Assembly: GCF_047496725.1 (NCBI RefSeq)
Contig: NC_132985.1
Span: forward strand, 8,735,501-8,799,500
Origin: Anoplolepis gracilipes
Taxonomy: Eukaryota; Arthropoda; Insecta; Hymenoptera; Formicidae
DNA: 64,000 nt
Direction: 5' to 3'
Shown here piece by piece: positions 1 to 9,916 of the stretch; position 1 is the first letter of the stretch; each line of letters begins with the position of its first letter. A model generated the notes under the pieces. That model searched no databases and was not told the DNA's origin. It saw nothing but the letters and a program-made list of their open reading frames with translations. The translations under genes and the position numbers were made by a program.

Positions 1-1
1 T

Positions 2-166
2 TGGGAGAATGTTAGAGTACTTGATGAGGCTTCATTTTATACGAAGAGGCTTATCTCTGAGATGCTTTTTATTAAAAGACAAAAGAATGGACTGAATTTA
101 CAAACAGAAACTGAAAATTTAGCGAACGTGTACCATGACATCGTTAACACGCTCCCAAAAATATAG
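2..166 (+). pseudogene. Penelope-like element, C-terminal GIY-YIG fragment
   Basis: An open frame runs in from the window edge and stops at TAG 164-166. It ends with the tail ...RLISEMLFIKRQ...LNLQT...LPKI, the C-terminal part of the GIY-YIG endonuclease domain of Penelope-like retroelements. The same tail recurs at 5693-5905 and 7970-8342, so it is a repeat family. In these elements the endonuclease follows the reverse transcriptase and nicks the target. The RT part lies outside the window, so intactness cannot be judged. The following ~420 bases (167-585) look like the element's 3' untranslated region; I see no gene there. Confidence 0.8.
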
Positions 167-583
167 TGGTGGGAGCACATTATATAAACACCTAACTTGT
201 TGTGTATTTCGACAGTATTAGATCGACCGCCACATTACACCTTACTGAGTCAACAATTACGATCAACCGTCACAGAATATTGTTAAATCGTGAGTGACCA
301 TCTAATAGTTATTGCTTGGGGATTATTAAATCTGATGGTTTTTATACATTTTGTTTAAACACCTCTGATATTCATAGGTTTCAACTGTCATTGTATTCGA
401 TTCAGTATTCTCGGGGTAGTGACTTTACTTTAATGTTGACTTCTTGATTGCACATCTAAACTGTATAACCGTCGGAGACTGTCCAAAAAAAAAAAAAAAC
501 ACTGCTAATAGTCTAATTCATTTATAGTTTTAATATTGGTTTAAATTTTCGCAAAAGACATTTTATTTATAATTAATTCTTTG

Positions 584-617
584 CGCTGATGAAGACTCAA
601 ATAGAGCTCGAAACGTT
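584..617 (+). ncRNA. hammerhead-ribozyme-like motif in Penelope 3' region
   Basis: CTGATGA at 586-592 (consensus CUGANGA) is followed by a short stem (GACTC / GAGCTC with one bulge, loop AAATA) and GAAAC at 610-614. This is the conserved order of a hammerhead core. Penelope-like elements are known to carry hammerhead motifs. The stem has a bulge and stem III would be minimal, so activity is uncertain. Confidence 0.6.
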
Positions 618-1159
618 CCCTTTAAATTTAATTGAATTTAATTCGCTTTACATTGTTGTTTATTTTCAGGATAACATCGATTTTGCAATTACCTTGCGTG
701 TTTACAATAAATACTCCCGATAATAATTTATACCTAATTAGTTTTTAGGGTCGATAAATTACTAATCTCGACATATGTATGATTGTGACTTAATTTTGTT
801 ATCATATAAAATATTGGCCAGTACAAGAAAAAATTACACTGTATTATTGATTTAATTTAATAGTCTCAATTGTTACCTATCCTGTTCTTACGATATATTT
901 GCTCTCCATTGCCTACATTGTTCAATGATTTTATTTTTTAAGAAAGCCTTGATAATATTTATTTATAAAGACATTGTTGCGTCGCTATATCCGTAGTTTC
1001 ATCTATTAAAATAAAAAAAAAAATTTCGCTATCTTTTATTCTCGAAATCAATTTTTTCAAAATAAGTGAATTGCAAATTTCAATTATATAATTTTGTGTA
1101 GTTTTAGAAGTATAAAATAGTTTTGTTTTGAGTCTGAAACAAGTGACATAATTCCTTAT

Positions 1160-1560
1160 CGCCTCAGCTTAAATCTTAAGAGTGCTCTAAAATTTTTGTC
1201 ATTCTCTTCCGGATCTATTTGTGGATCAATTCTACCGTCATCTCGATGACCTCTTAAAGATAAGCCTTGTCGTCCACATAACAGAATTGTTTTTATTATT
1301 GGTTTTAAATATTTTCGATTTCTTCTCTTCTTTGATTATTAATTTGAACGGATATCGTTTCTTGTTTTTTCTTGGTAATCAAAAAAGCCGATTCTGAACC
1401 AAGCAAGGATTTCTTATGGTATTGTAAATTTTCATGATGTTTAAAGATCTCAAGACTTTTTTTCCAATTTCAAAAAGGCTGTTTTACTAATTGCTTTAGA
1501 TCTTGGTTTCTAGCAGATTCAGGGCCAAAAATAATACAATATTTACAAAATGCTGCATCT
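1160..1560 (-). pseudogene. hAT-type transposase relic (TTF-type zinc finger region)
   Basis: Reading the minus strand downward from 1560, one frame gives a CxxC pair (FCKYC) followed by W and then H...H spacing (KHHENLQYH), as in TTF-type zinc fingers at the N-terminus of one hAT transposase group. After a stop and a frame change the same strand reads LCGRQGLSLRGHRDDGR, the motif that follows that finger in this group. In-frame stops and a frameshift show decay. The rest of the transposase is absent. 626-1159 and 1561-1837 hold nothing else I can identify. Confidence 0.6.
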
Positions 1561-1907
1561 TTTGCTTTAGAGTAGAAATGTCATTTAAATTTATGAAGTC
1601 ATGCGTATTGAAATTTTAAATTTCGCAATTGTGGATTTCTGGAAATACAAAATCTTGGTCAGATGTAAAAATATTGTTCAAAGCTTCTATTTTTTAAAAT
1701 AGTTTTTTGCTCAGAAACATACTTATATCATTTCCTTCAGAAGATACCGGAATAAGAATAGAAATTAAAATTAAAAGATAAAGATTAAAATCGCTAGTAT
1801 TTGATAATAAATAACAGGTTAATTAGAATGACTAAACTAGCCAAAATCATTTATTAAGTTAGTAACACAACGTTTCGACTCGTATCAACTTTCACTCTAA
1901 CCATCTC

Positions 1908-2603
1908 ATGAAATATAAAATTAATACTATATACAATCTCGTCGATCATGCTTTACTGCTCTCTGATATTAGATTCCACAAAGAGAATTTAAATATCGTT
2001 TATGAAACGCTGCGTAATAATTATTTTCCTGAACAACTTATTGGACGACACATCCAAAAAAGGATTAATGTTCTAAAAAACTGTAAGAATTTGGATCGTG
2101 AACCCACGAAAAAATTACCACCTAAAAACTTTTTTATTTCATTGCCTTACGTCAAAGATTTCAGTTTTTGTTTGTGCCGTCTGATGCGTGATATGGGTTT
2201 AAACGTTGCTATGACTGTAACTAATAAACTTAATACATTGATTAAGCGTGGCAAGGATATACTACATAATGACAGTAGAACCATTATCGTTTATAAGTTA
2301 CAATGTAAGGATTGCAATGCTCGTTATATAGGCCAAACAAAACGACATTTACGCACACGTATAAAGGAACATTTTAACAATATAAAATTGCATCCAACTA
2401 GTCAATCGGTAATTAGCAAACATAGAACTGAATTAGGACATGAATTTGAGGATAAACCGGCTATTTTACATAATGAAAAATTTATTAAGAAGAGGGAAAT
2501 AGCTGAAATGTTTTTCATCAAGAAATTTAATTCCACAATTAATCTACAGAGAGACACTAAAAATCTAAACAATATTTACGACAAGATTATAAAGGTCGTT
2601 TAA
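1908..2603 (+). CDS. Penelope-like retroelement polyprotein, C-terminal part with GIY-YIG endonuclease
   Basis: This 231-residue frame ends at a natural stop. Residues ~125-160 carry YKLxCxxCxxxYIGQTKRxLxxRIxEH, the GIY-YIG signature in the form typical of Penelope elements, including the extra CxxC insertion. Residues ~1-60 resemble the linker between reverse transcriptase and endonuclease. The RT catalytic domain is missing upstream, and the displayed ATG is probably not a true start: it lies just inside an inverted copy of the element's terminal sequence, so this is a 5'-truncated insertion. The endonuclease frame itself has no stop, unlike the neighbouring copies, which suggests a younger fragment. 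2604-2886 is its 3' untranslated region. The 71-aa frame there (2632-2847) is AT-driven and unlikely to be coding. Confidence 0.75.
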   Translation: MKYKINTIYNLVDHALLLSDIRFHKENLNIVYETLRNNYFPEQLIGRHIQKRINVLKNCKNLDREPTKKLPPKNFFISLPYVKDFSFCLCRLMRDMGLNVAMTVTNKLNTLIKRGKDILHNDSRTIIVYKLQCKDCNARYIGQTKRHLRTRIKEHFNNIKLHPTSQSVISKHRTELGHEFEDKPAILHNEKFIKKREIAEMFFIKKFNSTINLQRDTKNLNNIYDKIIKVV

Positions 2604-2886
2604 AATGTTTTTGAAAAATTGACAGTTTTGTTTGAAAACTCATTTTGACATGACGTGTCTCTTTATTGTGTTAATTTTATCTTATTATTTGCTGACTTTA
2701 ATAAGTGAAATGTTTAATTTGCTCCACCTTTGTACACGTCTTATTGTATTTTTCGTACTTCCTGATTTACGTGTGAGTAGATTTGTCTTTTTTCGATCTT
2801 ATTACATTTTTTGGTTTTGCGTAAAATTCATTATTAATTTTTATTAATTTTTTATCCTTTGTATTATTTTTTGTTTTTTTAGTGAC

Positions 2887-2920
2887 ACTTGAAAAGGACC
2901 ACAATCAGATGGTCGAAACG
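2887..2920 (+). ncRNA. degenerate hammerhead-like motif
   Basis: CTTGAAAAG then GACC - ACAATCAGAT - GGTC then GAAAC at 2915-2919. Stem II and GAAA are preserved, but the CUGANGA box is damaged, so this copy should be inactive. It sits at the same place relative to the Penelope ORF as the better copies. Confidence 0.4.
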
Positions 2921-3344
2921 TTGTGTTACTAACTTAATAAATGATTTTGAATAAAAATTAAAGTTGTTCAAGAAGAAGGCAAACAGGAAAGGCAAATATG
3001 AATAGAAATTGAAGTTGACGGAGAGGGAGAAGGTAAACAGGAAGCTAAAGTTGACAAAGAGGAGGAAGGTAAACATAAAGTTGATAGAGAAGAAGGAAAA
3101 TTAAAACCTGAAGAAGAAGATAAAGATAAAGATGGAGATTTCGAACTTTCATTTTGTTTTGATTTTTTTTTTTAAGAAATCGACTATTGTAGTATTTCGT
3201 TTCATTTTCTTATTACGACTTAGCCAGTTTTAGCAAAGCTCTTTTGTTAATACTAGCATACAAAAAAAATGAACGAATGTTATATTTCTTAAAAGGTTTT
3301 AAGGGATGGGTGCGGGAGGGGGGGCCAAAGGCCCCCTTGCACCC

Positions 3345-3372
3345 CCCCCCCCCCCGTGTGTGTGTGTGTGTT
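3345..3372. repeat. C-homopolymer followed by (GT)n microsatellite
   Basis: An uninterrupted run of C is followed directly by (GT)n up to 3371. It explains the short minus-strand ORF at 3213-3398. 2990-3130 upstream is GA-rich low complexity. Confidence 0.9.
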
Positions 3373-3444
3373 ATGAAAATATTAAAAATATATATCAAGA
3401 TAAAGCAACAAATACAATAAGTAATTATGGCATTTCGAAATAAA

Positions 3445-3560
3445 ACATTTTTTGTTTATAACTTTTTAACAAACAAAGAGCGATGGCTGAAACCTTTTAA
3501 ATGTTACTTAGGGTCATGACCTTGACAATATATGTCAAGGTCAAGGTCATTGGGTCCTTT
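3445..3560 (+). repeat. dispersed repeat family, copy 1
   Basis: A TTTGTTTATAACTTTTTAAC block followed by GAGCGAYGGCT, an ACCTTTT stretch and the palindrome-like TGACCTTGACA...TGTCAAGGTCA. The same order is seen at 13252-13395 (reverse complement) and 17884-18000. It is non-coding, and its element class is unknown to me. Confidence 0.75.
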
Positions 3561-5190
3561 ATTCAGCATTTTTACCGTTATATCTTTTAAACCAATGCCG
3601 TTCCCCATTTAATTCTTGCGGGGAATTATTAAGAACAACTCCTCGAACAATATATGTAAGTAGTAAGAAAATCGGAGAGATGTAACCTTTTATGCAGTTT
3701 TACCCATAGAAGTACATACGGGAGGAGGTCATGGCCCCTCCCGTATTTATTCGTTCCTCAAGACAAAAGTTGGGCCTATTTCCCAACTTGCCGACATTCT
3801 TCTCGTTATCACCGAGGGACTCCTGAAGTAATGAATACAACTGCCCGATTCCAAGAGTACCTCCAACCATCAGCGCCCAGGATGCCACTCGAGAAGTTTT
3901 TAGGATATTCCCGTTAAATAGGGCAAGTCCCACATAATCCGGCCTCTATCGCCACTACAGTCGGGTATGCGTAAATGCATTTTCCTCTTGTTAAAAAAAA
4001 TAAATATATCGTAACGTTGCCGTCCCGTGCGTCCACCGGATCTCTCCGACCGCGGAGCATGAGCTGATCGGCCGCGCTAAGTCCATTGATATCGAGGAGC
4101 TTACCATAGTCTCTAGGAGAGTCTTTCTCGCGAGCGAAATATTTTGCGATTAATTTCTTTTATGTTTTCTTTTTTTTGTATCATAACGCCTGAATTCGGA
4201 AGCCTTAACCGCTAACTACGACAGGAGAAAGAAGTGGGACGAACGGGAGAAAAGGATAGTGGACTGGGATGTTGTCGTGGGCAATTTTGGTGCCTGAGAC
4301 CATGATTTTGAAGGTCGCGAATCAGTCCGGCACGGCGTGATCGCCCAGCGCAAGATGCTGAAATAAATGCGCCGTTATACGATCTTCGCGTAAGGAACCA
4401 GAACCGCACGAAAGCGCGCCCCTGCGGGGCGTCCCGCGAAACCCCGAGCAGGAAGGACTCAGCTGTCGCGTGCCGTGAGGAACTGCAGCGAAAGCCCCCG
4501 GCAGACGCAACTCAACGAGGCGGAAGACCCCGACGTCCACCCCCATCATTCAAAAAATCTGGGCGACAGAGCGTGCCGTAATCAGGGGCGCGTACACCTC
4601 TGATACGGTCATAAACGTGCGACCCGACGGCGAGATAGCGTGATTGGTTGAGCAACTATTCTGGAAGAGCAGAATCAAACGGGCGATCGATGTGCGACAA
4701 AAAATCAGAGTCAGTGTGACTAGGGCGGCCGATCGATACCCCACGTCCCGTTGCCGACTGTCGGCGAGTACCGTGGCGACCGAGAGAGAAAAAGACAGCC
4801 AAGTAAGGGTTTAGGGACCAACGGACGGTTGACGGCGGGCCCCAGTGCATCTTCCGGGAGAAGCAACTGATGAGTGAAGGTGCTAATGAGGTTATCCTCG
4901 TGTGCCCCGCACTAATGTCTCAGACTTCCCGTCTCTGGCGTCGTCGCCGCGTTTTTGGTGTTAGTGCTAGAGACTCTATAATAAAAGGTCTCGCCATAAA
5001 GTGATTTGGGCAAAATTTTGCGAAAGAGAAAGTTAGACATTCACTATCTCTCTTTCTCCCTCTCCCCCCTCTCTCCCCTCCCTTTTTCTCTCCCCTCTCT
5101 CTCTTTCTCCCTCTCCCTCTCCTCCTCTCTCTCTCCCTTCCCTCTCCCCCTCCCTCTCTCTCTTCCTCTCTCTCTCAATATTGAAACATG
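3561..5190. other. no recognisable gene; GC-rich island 4020-4990 and CT-rich tract 5040-5180
   Basis: From about 4020 to 4990 the base composition switches to clearly GC-rich against an AT-rich background. Several overlapping short open frames occur here on the minus strand (4212-4850), none with a recognisable motif. A block ending in TATAATAAAAGGTC near 4976 could be the tail of a degraded retroelement, but I cannot name it. 5040-5180 is a pure C/T low-complexity tract. 3714-3746 contains a small hairpin (ACGGGAGG...CCTCCCGT). Confidence 0.5.
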
Positions 5191-5522
5191 AAATTGATTT
5201 CCGCAAACACGATCATTATTACATTATAAATTCTCCGTTGAGTTTCTAATGATACATCCATAATTTGTTAACCGTAATTGAGATCTAAAAAAATATCAAA
5301 ATATATAAATATAAATAGATTGAAAAGTTGTCGAGAATTTTATAATAAAAATGTAATATTAATAAACAATTTATCACTGCTTATACATTTCTTAATCACG
5401 CGGAAAACTGAAGAAACTAATAGCATCTTCTATTGGGAAAAACTCGCTTGCACTGGTAGCACTGAGTGCTTGAAGCGTTTTTTATTGGAAGTGCAAAATG
5501 CTCTCAGTGCGTACTGAATGTA

Positions 5523-5564
5523 GTGAAAGTGGCCCCAAGTTTAAAGGCCGGGGCCACTTCAGTG
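5523..5564. repeat. short GC-rich hairpin
   Basis: AGTGGCCCC and GGGGCCACTT are reverse complements separated by about 13 bases in otherwise AT-rich sequence. It may be the remaining tip of a small inverted-repeat element. Nothing else is visible from 5190 to 5690. Confidence 0.45.
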
Positions 5565-5692
5565 TTAAACTATTTGAATTTGAACTGTTTATTGATAAAA
5601 AATATGGACTTATATTTTGCAAGTGAATTTTTAAAATCTTCATCTTCATCAAGTGAATGTGTATGTTAATATAGGCCCGTTTATATACAAGA

Positions 5693-5905
5693 TCATGACT
5701 TTGAGATTTTTGGGAGCTTGTTTATCGCGTCATGGTATAATGTCGATAAATTTTCTGTGTCCGTTTGTAAGTTTAAACCATTTTTTTGTCTTTTAATAAA
5801 TACCATTTCCGATATCAATCTTTTAATGTAGAAAGAATCTTCATCCAGTATCTCGACGTCATTCCATTTAAAATCATGGTCGTATAAAAGTCTAACATAC
5901 CTTTG
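5693..5905 (-). pseudogene. Penelope-like element, C-terminal GIY-YIG fragment
   Basis: On the minus strand a frame ending at 5693 reads ...KRLISEMVFIKRQKNGLNLQT...LPKI then a stop. This matches the tail of the fragments at 2-166 and 7970-8342 almost residue for residue. Only about 70 residues remain, with no RT, no GIY-YIG core and no hammerhead motif downstream, so it is a dead fragment. It was found by translation of a stretch otherwise empty of ORFs. Confidence 0.7.
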
Positions 5906-6900
5906 ACAGTAATCGATCGAAACTGGAACTAAACGGCGTGCTTAAGAGAAATATTTTTGCGGAACAACCGAATATTGTAAGTACAGAAAATTACTGCCTG
6001 TACAGTTTGGTGACTTGCTTTTATTTTTTTAATTTATTCTCTTAAAAAAATCCGCCTTTTCCTTCTTCTAAGATTCAAAGGGTATTGAAATCAAGTCGCT
6101 AAACTTGCACTTTTTTGTAATTAAAATTCAAGTTTGATTCTCCAGCCTTTCCAACCTTGGAGGTTAATTGAAGAAAAACTAGAAATTCATATTGCGAAGT
6201 TACAAGTTACGAGTTTCGATTTGTACTTTATAAAAAATTTTGTAAAATATTGTTGTGCCGCTAGGCGACACTGGATTCGAGATATCCGCTGCGGGAGCGG
6301 ACCAGAGACTTGCAGGATAGTTGGGTTGCGAATGTAGACGCTTATGTAGTTGAATATCCTAATATATTTTAACTTTATTGCAAGATACGTTTTTCTTTAC
6401 TATAATTCTTCCTATGTCTGAGCTTGCGGTCTCTCGTTCCGCGCGGTCGATATCTCCACTGACGATTAGGTTGATGCAAATTCTGATTTCGCGGCTGCTC
6501 GTGGCGATTATAATTATTCTTGATTCACTTTATGACTGTCCGCCCGTCCAAGCGCGGGTGGGTTTTTTATATTGTTCCGTGACTGTGCAAGAATTGATCG
6601 GATTGCCCAACTCCGCGACGAGTACAAGCGCAGCGGGTCCAAAGGCTGGGATTCTTCGCTTGCATCCTTTTGCAATCCTCGCCGCGGTGTTCCGGCTTCC
6701 CGTATCGGGTTCCGCGCGCGGATTGCTAAGTCAGCGGTCCGCGCGGTCACTGCTCCAGTCGCAGTATGCGGAACTTCTCGCTTTCTTTCGCAATCGTTCG
6801 GTTTTAATTATTAATTATTATTATTCGTTATAGCCTATCGGGCTATATCAATATCATATAAGATCATCTAAGTTTTATTATCTTAACACTATAATAACAT
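5906..6900. other. no recognised gene; GC-richer block 6420-6790
   Basis: 6420-6790 is GC-rich and holds three overlapping open frames (up to 151 codons at 6378-6833 on +, others at 6514-6750 on - and 6572-6814 on +). None shows a recognisable motif, and being open on both strands suggests composition rather than coding. It lies just upstream of a Penelope-type hammerhead motif, so it may be part of that element's 3' region. Confidence 0.4.
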
Positions 6901-6902
6901 TG

Positions 6903-6936
6903 CGCTGAGGAGGGCTCAAAGCAGGAGCCGAAACGT
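6903..6936 (+). ncRNA. hammerhead-ribozyme-like motif (full consensus core)
   Basis: CTGAGGA at 6905-6911 fits CUGANGA. A perfect 5-bp stem GGCTC/GAGCC (6913-6917 with 6925-6929) closes a 7-base loop and is followed by GAAAC at 6930-6934. The flanks GCG and GTT match the other copies. This is one of the two best-preserved cores in the window. Confidence 0.65.
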
Positions 6937-7167
6937 TTTCTCCGAATTAACTGTAGTTTATTAATCAGCTTTAACTTTTAAGTCACCTATCCTTGTATAA
7001 TTATTGTTTAAAATACACTGATTACCGAAATTATATTTTTTAATTCGTTACCATATGATACGTTTTAATTTTGTCTTGTTCTCTACAGCCATTGACGATA
7101 TTATTCTTATTTAAGTGAGAGCTATTTATATTCTTATTTTATTATTTTATCCATTTATTTTAAGATA

Positions 7168-7798
7168 TTTGGATGCCCAAATACACTTGGTTGTATTGAT
7201 GGTACGTCAATTCATATTAGCCTGCTCATAAAATCAAATCAACCTACGTTAATAGGCATGATCTTCAATAACTCTGTAAGAAATTTGCAATTATAAAAAA
7301 AAGTTTATTGACGTTTTCACAGGATCCCCTGGAAAAATACATGATTCAAGAGTTTACAATCTCTTATTTATTAGCCAAGAATTACCCAACATCTGTGACA
7401 ACACTTATCATATATTAGGAAATAATGCACATATGCTATAAAGCCTTTTAACTCCATATAGGGACTATGGAAACCTCCTTACAGATAAAATTCATTATAA
7501 TAAAGTATTTTCAGGTACTAAAGTTTTAATAGAAAATACATTTGGTTTATTAAAAAACAGATTTCGAAATTTAATAAAATTAGAATTTCAAGAGGTAGAT
7601 AAAATAACAAAATTCATAATGTCATGTTGCGTTCTGCACAATTTATGCATCGACTATGACATTCTTCCTAACGAAGAATACCATGCTGAAAATACTTGTG
7701 AATATTCTGAGCGTGAACATATAACAGCACAAGATATGTATTATGCAAGGTTAGGACAAATAAAAAGAGATGACATTTGTCAACAGCTTTTATCATAA
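7168..7798 (+). pseudogene. PIF/Harbinger transposase (HARBI1-like, DDE_Tnp_4), 3' part
   Basis: Exon-like pieces read GCIDGTSIHI (first catalytic Asp), then after an apparent intron SPGKIHDSRV, GNNAHML, and VLIENTFGLLKNRFR with the catalytic Glu region, then SCCVLHNLCID, ending at TAA 7796-7798. This is the C-terminal two thirds of a Harbinger nuclease, a cut-and-paste transposase. The second Asp (normally GDxAY) is Asn here, and TAA interrupts just after HML, so it is inactive. No N-terminal exon is seen; a Penelope end lies directly upstream. Its partner gene is probably the Myb-like gene at 9917-10904 on the other strand. Confidence 0.75.
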
Positions 7799-7969
7799 TT
7801 AATTTTTACTTATAATTATAAAAAATTATATAAATTGTAATAAATAATAAGAGCAAATCGCTATTCTTGGAGTGCAAATATGTTTATTTTTAGTTATAAA
7901 ATTACAATTGAAAGGTTAAAAATGTCGACGTCACACTATCTTACTTTAGCATCAATAAATTAAACAAAT

Positions 7970-8342
7970 TCATAAAGGCACATAAAGATCCGATACCACT
8001 ATCTCTACGATCCAATGTTGTTTATAAAATCAATTGTAACAATTGCTTAACAGCTTCTTATGTAGGACAGGCAGAAAATTAAAAACTAGAATAGCGGAAC
8101 ACAAATCAAACACAAAAAGTAACAAAAATAATTCAGTCATTTCTAACCACATATTAGAATGCAATCATAGCTTTGATTGAAAAGAGGTCAAAATTATAGA
8201 TAAAGAAAGATTTTACTATAAACGCTTGATCTCAGAAATGATTTTCATCAAAAGACAGGTTAATAGTTTAAATTTGCAAACGGATACAGAATGCCTAAAT
8301 TCTGCGTACATAAACATGATTGACACTCTACCTAAAATATAA
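7970..8342 (+). pseudogene. Penelope-like GIY-YIG endonuclease, broken
   Basis: One frame gives VVYKINCNNCLTASYVGQAE, the YKxxCxxCxxxYxGQ signature of the Penelope GIY-YIG domain. A frameshift follows, and the next frame reads KTRIAEHKSN and VISNHILECNHSF, then TGA. It then continues KRLISEMIFIKRQ to the LPKI tail and stop at 8340-8342. At least one frameshift and one nonsense codon make it non-functional. It is closely related to the fragments at 2-166 and 5693-5905 and more distant from 1908-2603. Confidence 0.75.
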
Positions 8343-8873
8343 ACATCTCTAATGTCAAAAGTGACTCGCCACTCTAAGCTCCATGACAGAGTTAAGAAAG
8401 TTTTTGAACAAGAAGCTTCGTAACATTACATCATCCATAAAATCTATACCGTTAAGGAGCAAACTTGTGAGTTATATCATCATAATATTTAATCTTTATC
8501 AATACTCAACCGTATATCGATATTGAGTTTTGTTTCGTATGTATTTTAACATGGATAATCAGTCGGTGTTTTTTGTACATTTAACGTAGATATCAATTGG
8601 TGTTATAAATTGACCATGAATCCTTTGTCTCCCCTTGGCTTACCAACCAAAGGAGAAACTCATCAACGTCAATCGCAACGCTAACCAAATCATGTTTTTT
8701 ATTAAAGTGATGCTAAATTTACCACCGTACCGTAATGACTTTTTATATTTGACCGATAATTTGACCAACGTTTATGCGAATTTCGAGTTCGACACTTAAT
8801 GTTAATAAAACATAAAATTATGTAAACAAATATTTTCCGTTACAACATATCCGTTTATTACAAATGTAATTAG

Positions 8874-8907
8874 CGCTGAAGAAAGTCTTAAAGTAGACCG
8901 AAACGTT
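8874..8907 (+). ncRNA. hammerhead-ribozyme-like motif
   Basis: CTGAAGA at 8876-8882 (CUGANGA with N=A), stem GTCT/AGAC with a 6-base loop, then GAAAC at 8900-8904, flanked by GCG and GTTC as in the other copies. It lies at the 3' end of the Penelope fragment. Confidence 0.55.
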
Positions 8908-9319
8908 CGTTTCCTTTCAATTGTAATTTCATAACTAAAAATAAACATATTTGCGCTCTAAGAACAGCGATTTGCTCTTATTAGTCATCAATTTGTATCA
9001 TTTTTTTATTTTTCTAATTTAAGAGCTTGTCTTTATATCAACTTATAATTATTTTCATCATAATTAATTTTTCAGTTATTATGCATATATAATAAGATCT
9101 TTAACATAACTTTAACGTTATACATCTGTGATTAAATTGAAATAAACTATATAAACGTATAATGATGAATATAATTAATATAATATAGACATATGTATAA
9201 TGATTAATTTTCGTTTTCCTGGTTATCACTTTCTCCAGAATTGTTTTCTTGATCCTTGCATTCTTTCTTGTCTAAATTGGATTATTAGAAAAATAAAAGT
9301 TTAATATTTAATGAACAAG

Positions 9320-9457
9320 TAAGGACTTCTGCCCATAGGCGACGCAGTAGCCAATCGTTTTATATCTTTTCCATAACAGCAAAAGATTAATTGGCTACCG
9401 CATCGCTTTTTGCTGCGCGGCAAGCGTTTTCGTGTCCTGTGGGCAGAAGCCCTAAGG
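9320..9457. repeat. hairpin MITE
   Basis: TAAGGACTTCTGCCCATAGG at the left pairs with CCTGTGGGCAGAAGCCCTAAGG at the right, and CCAATCG/ATTGGCTACCGC arms also pair. No coding capacity. It directly abuts a second hairpin. Confidence 0.7.
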
Positions 9458-9595
9458 CCCGATTGCATCAACATTATTTTGGCTTTAAGTGAGACTTAAA
9501 TATATGTCTGTCTTTATTCGTTTAGAAAGAAAGATAAAAATAGACACATGTTTAAGTCTCACTTAAATCCAAAATAATGGTGCAATCGGGCCTAA
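9453..9595. repeat. hairpin MITE adjoining the previous one
   Basis: TAAGGCCCGATTGCATCAAC...TTAAGTGAGACTTAAA pairs with TTTAAGTCTCACTTAAA...TGCAATCGGGCCTAA. The long near-perfect foldback has no ORF, as expected for a non-autonomous DNA element. Confidence 0.75.
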
Positions 9596-9916
9596 GACCA
9601 AAGCTTATAATTTCTAAACAACGTACATGAAAAATATAAAATTGACAGATCATAACTCTGCACATCATCTTTTTAAAAATATAATTTTTCTAGAAACAAC
9701 AGGCAAAATTGACAAATTCATAATAATAAGTATTCTAACTTACGTAATTCTTTTAGTAATTTTAACTTTCCTTTGTGACGACGTTCTTTTGCTGCTTCTT
9801 TTCTTTCATTAATGTAGTATAGAATATCTTGCAAGGATTTCTTAACCTTTTTTTTAATTTCTGTATTTGATTTGTTATATTGCACAATTTTAATGCTTTA
9901 TTATTTTTTATATTTC

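Larger units (their letters stand above)
1838..2945 (+). mobile_element. Penelope-like element fragment with inverted terminal copies
   Basis: About 40 bases at 1838-1878 are repeated as the reverse complement at 2906-2945 (TCGAAACGTTGTG TTACTAAC...), bracketing the endonuclease ORF at 1908-2603. The repeated segment contains the GAAACGTT part of the hammerhead motif. Partial inverted copies of the terminal repeat at the 5' side are a known habit of Penelope-like insertions. The element is 5'-truncated because no RT is present. Confidence 0.65.
7850..8985 (+). mobile_element. Penelope-like insertion bracketed by ~70-bp inverted repeats
   Basis: 7850-7915 (TAAGAGCAAATCGCTATTC...AATTACAATTGAAAGG) is repeated as the reverse complement at about 8915-8982 with few differences. 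Between them lie a broken GIY-YIG frame and a hammerhead motif. The arrangement repeats that seen at 1838-2945. The insertion separates the two Harbinger genes. Confidence 0.7.

Noticed and set aside
3700..3933. 77-codon minus-strand frame with a hydrophobic stretch
   Set aside because: No start context, no homologous motif, and adjacent to a hairpin; insufficient evidence.
6378..6833. 151-codon plus-strand frame
   Set aside because: Open on both strands in a GC-richer block, no recognisable motif; not convincing as a gene.
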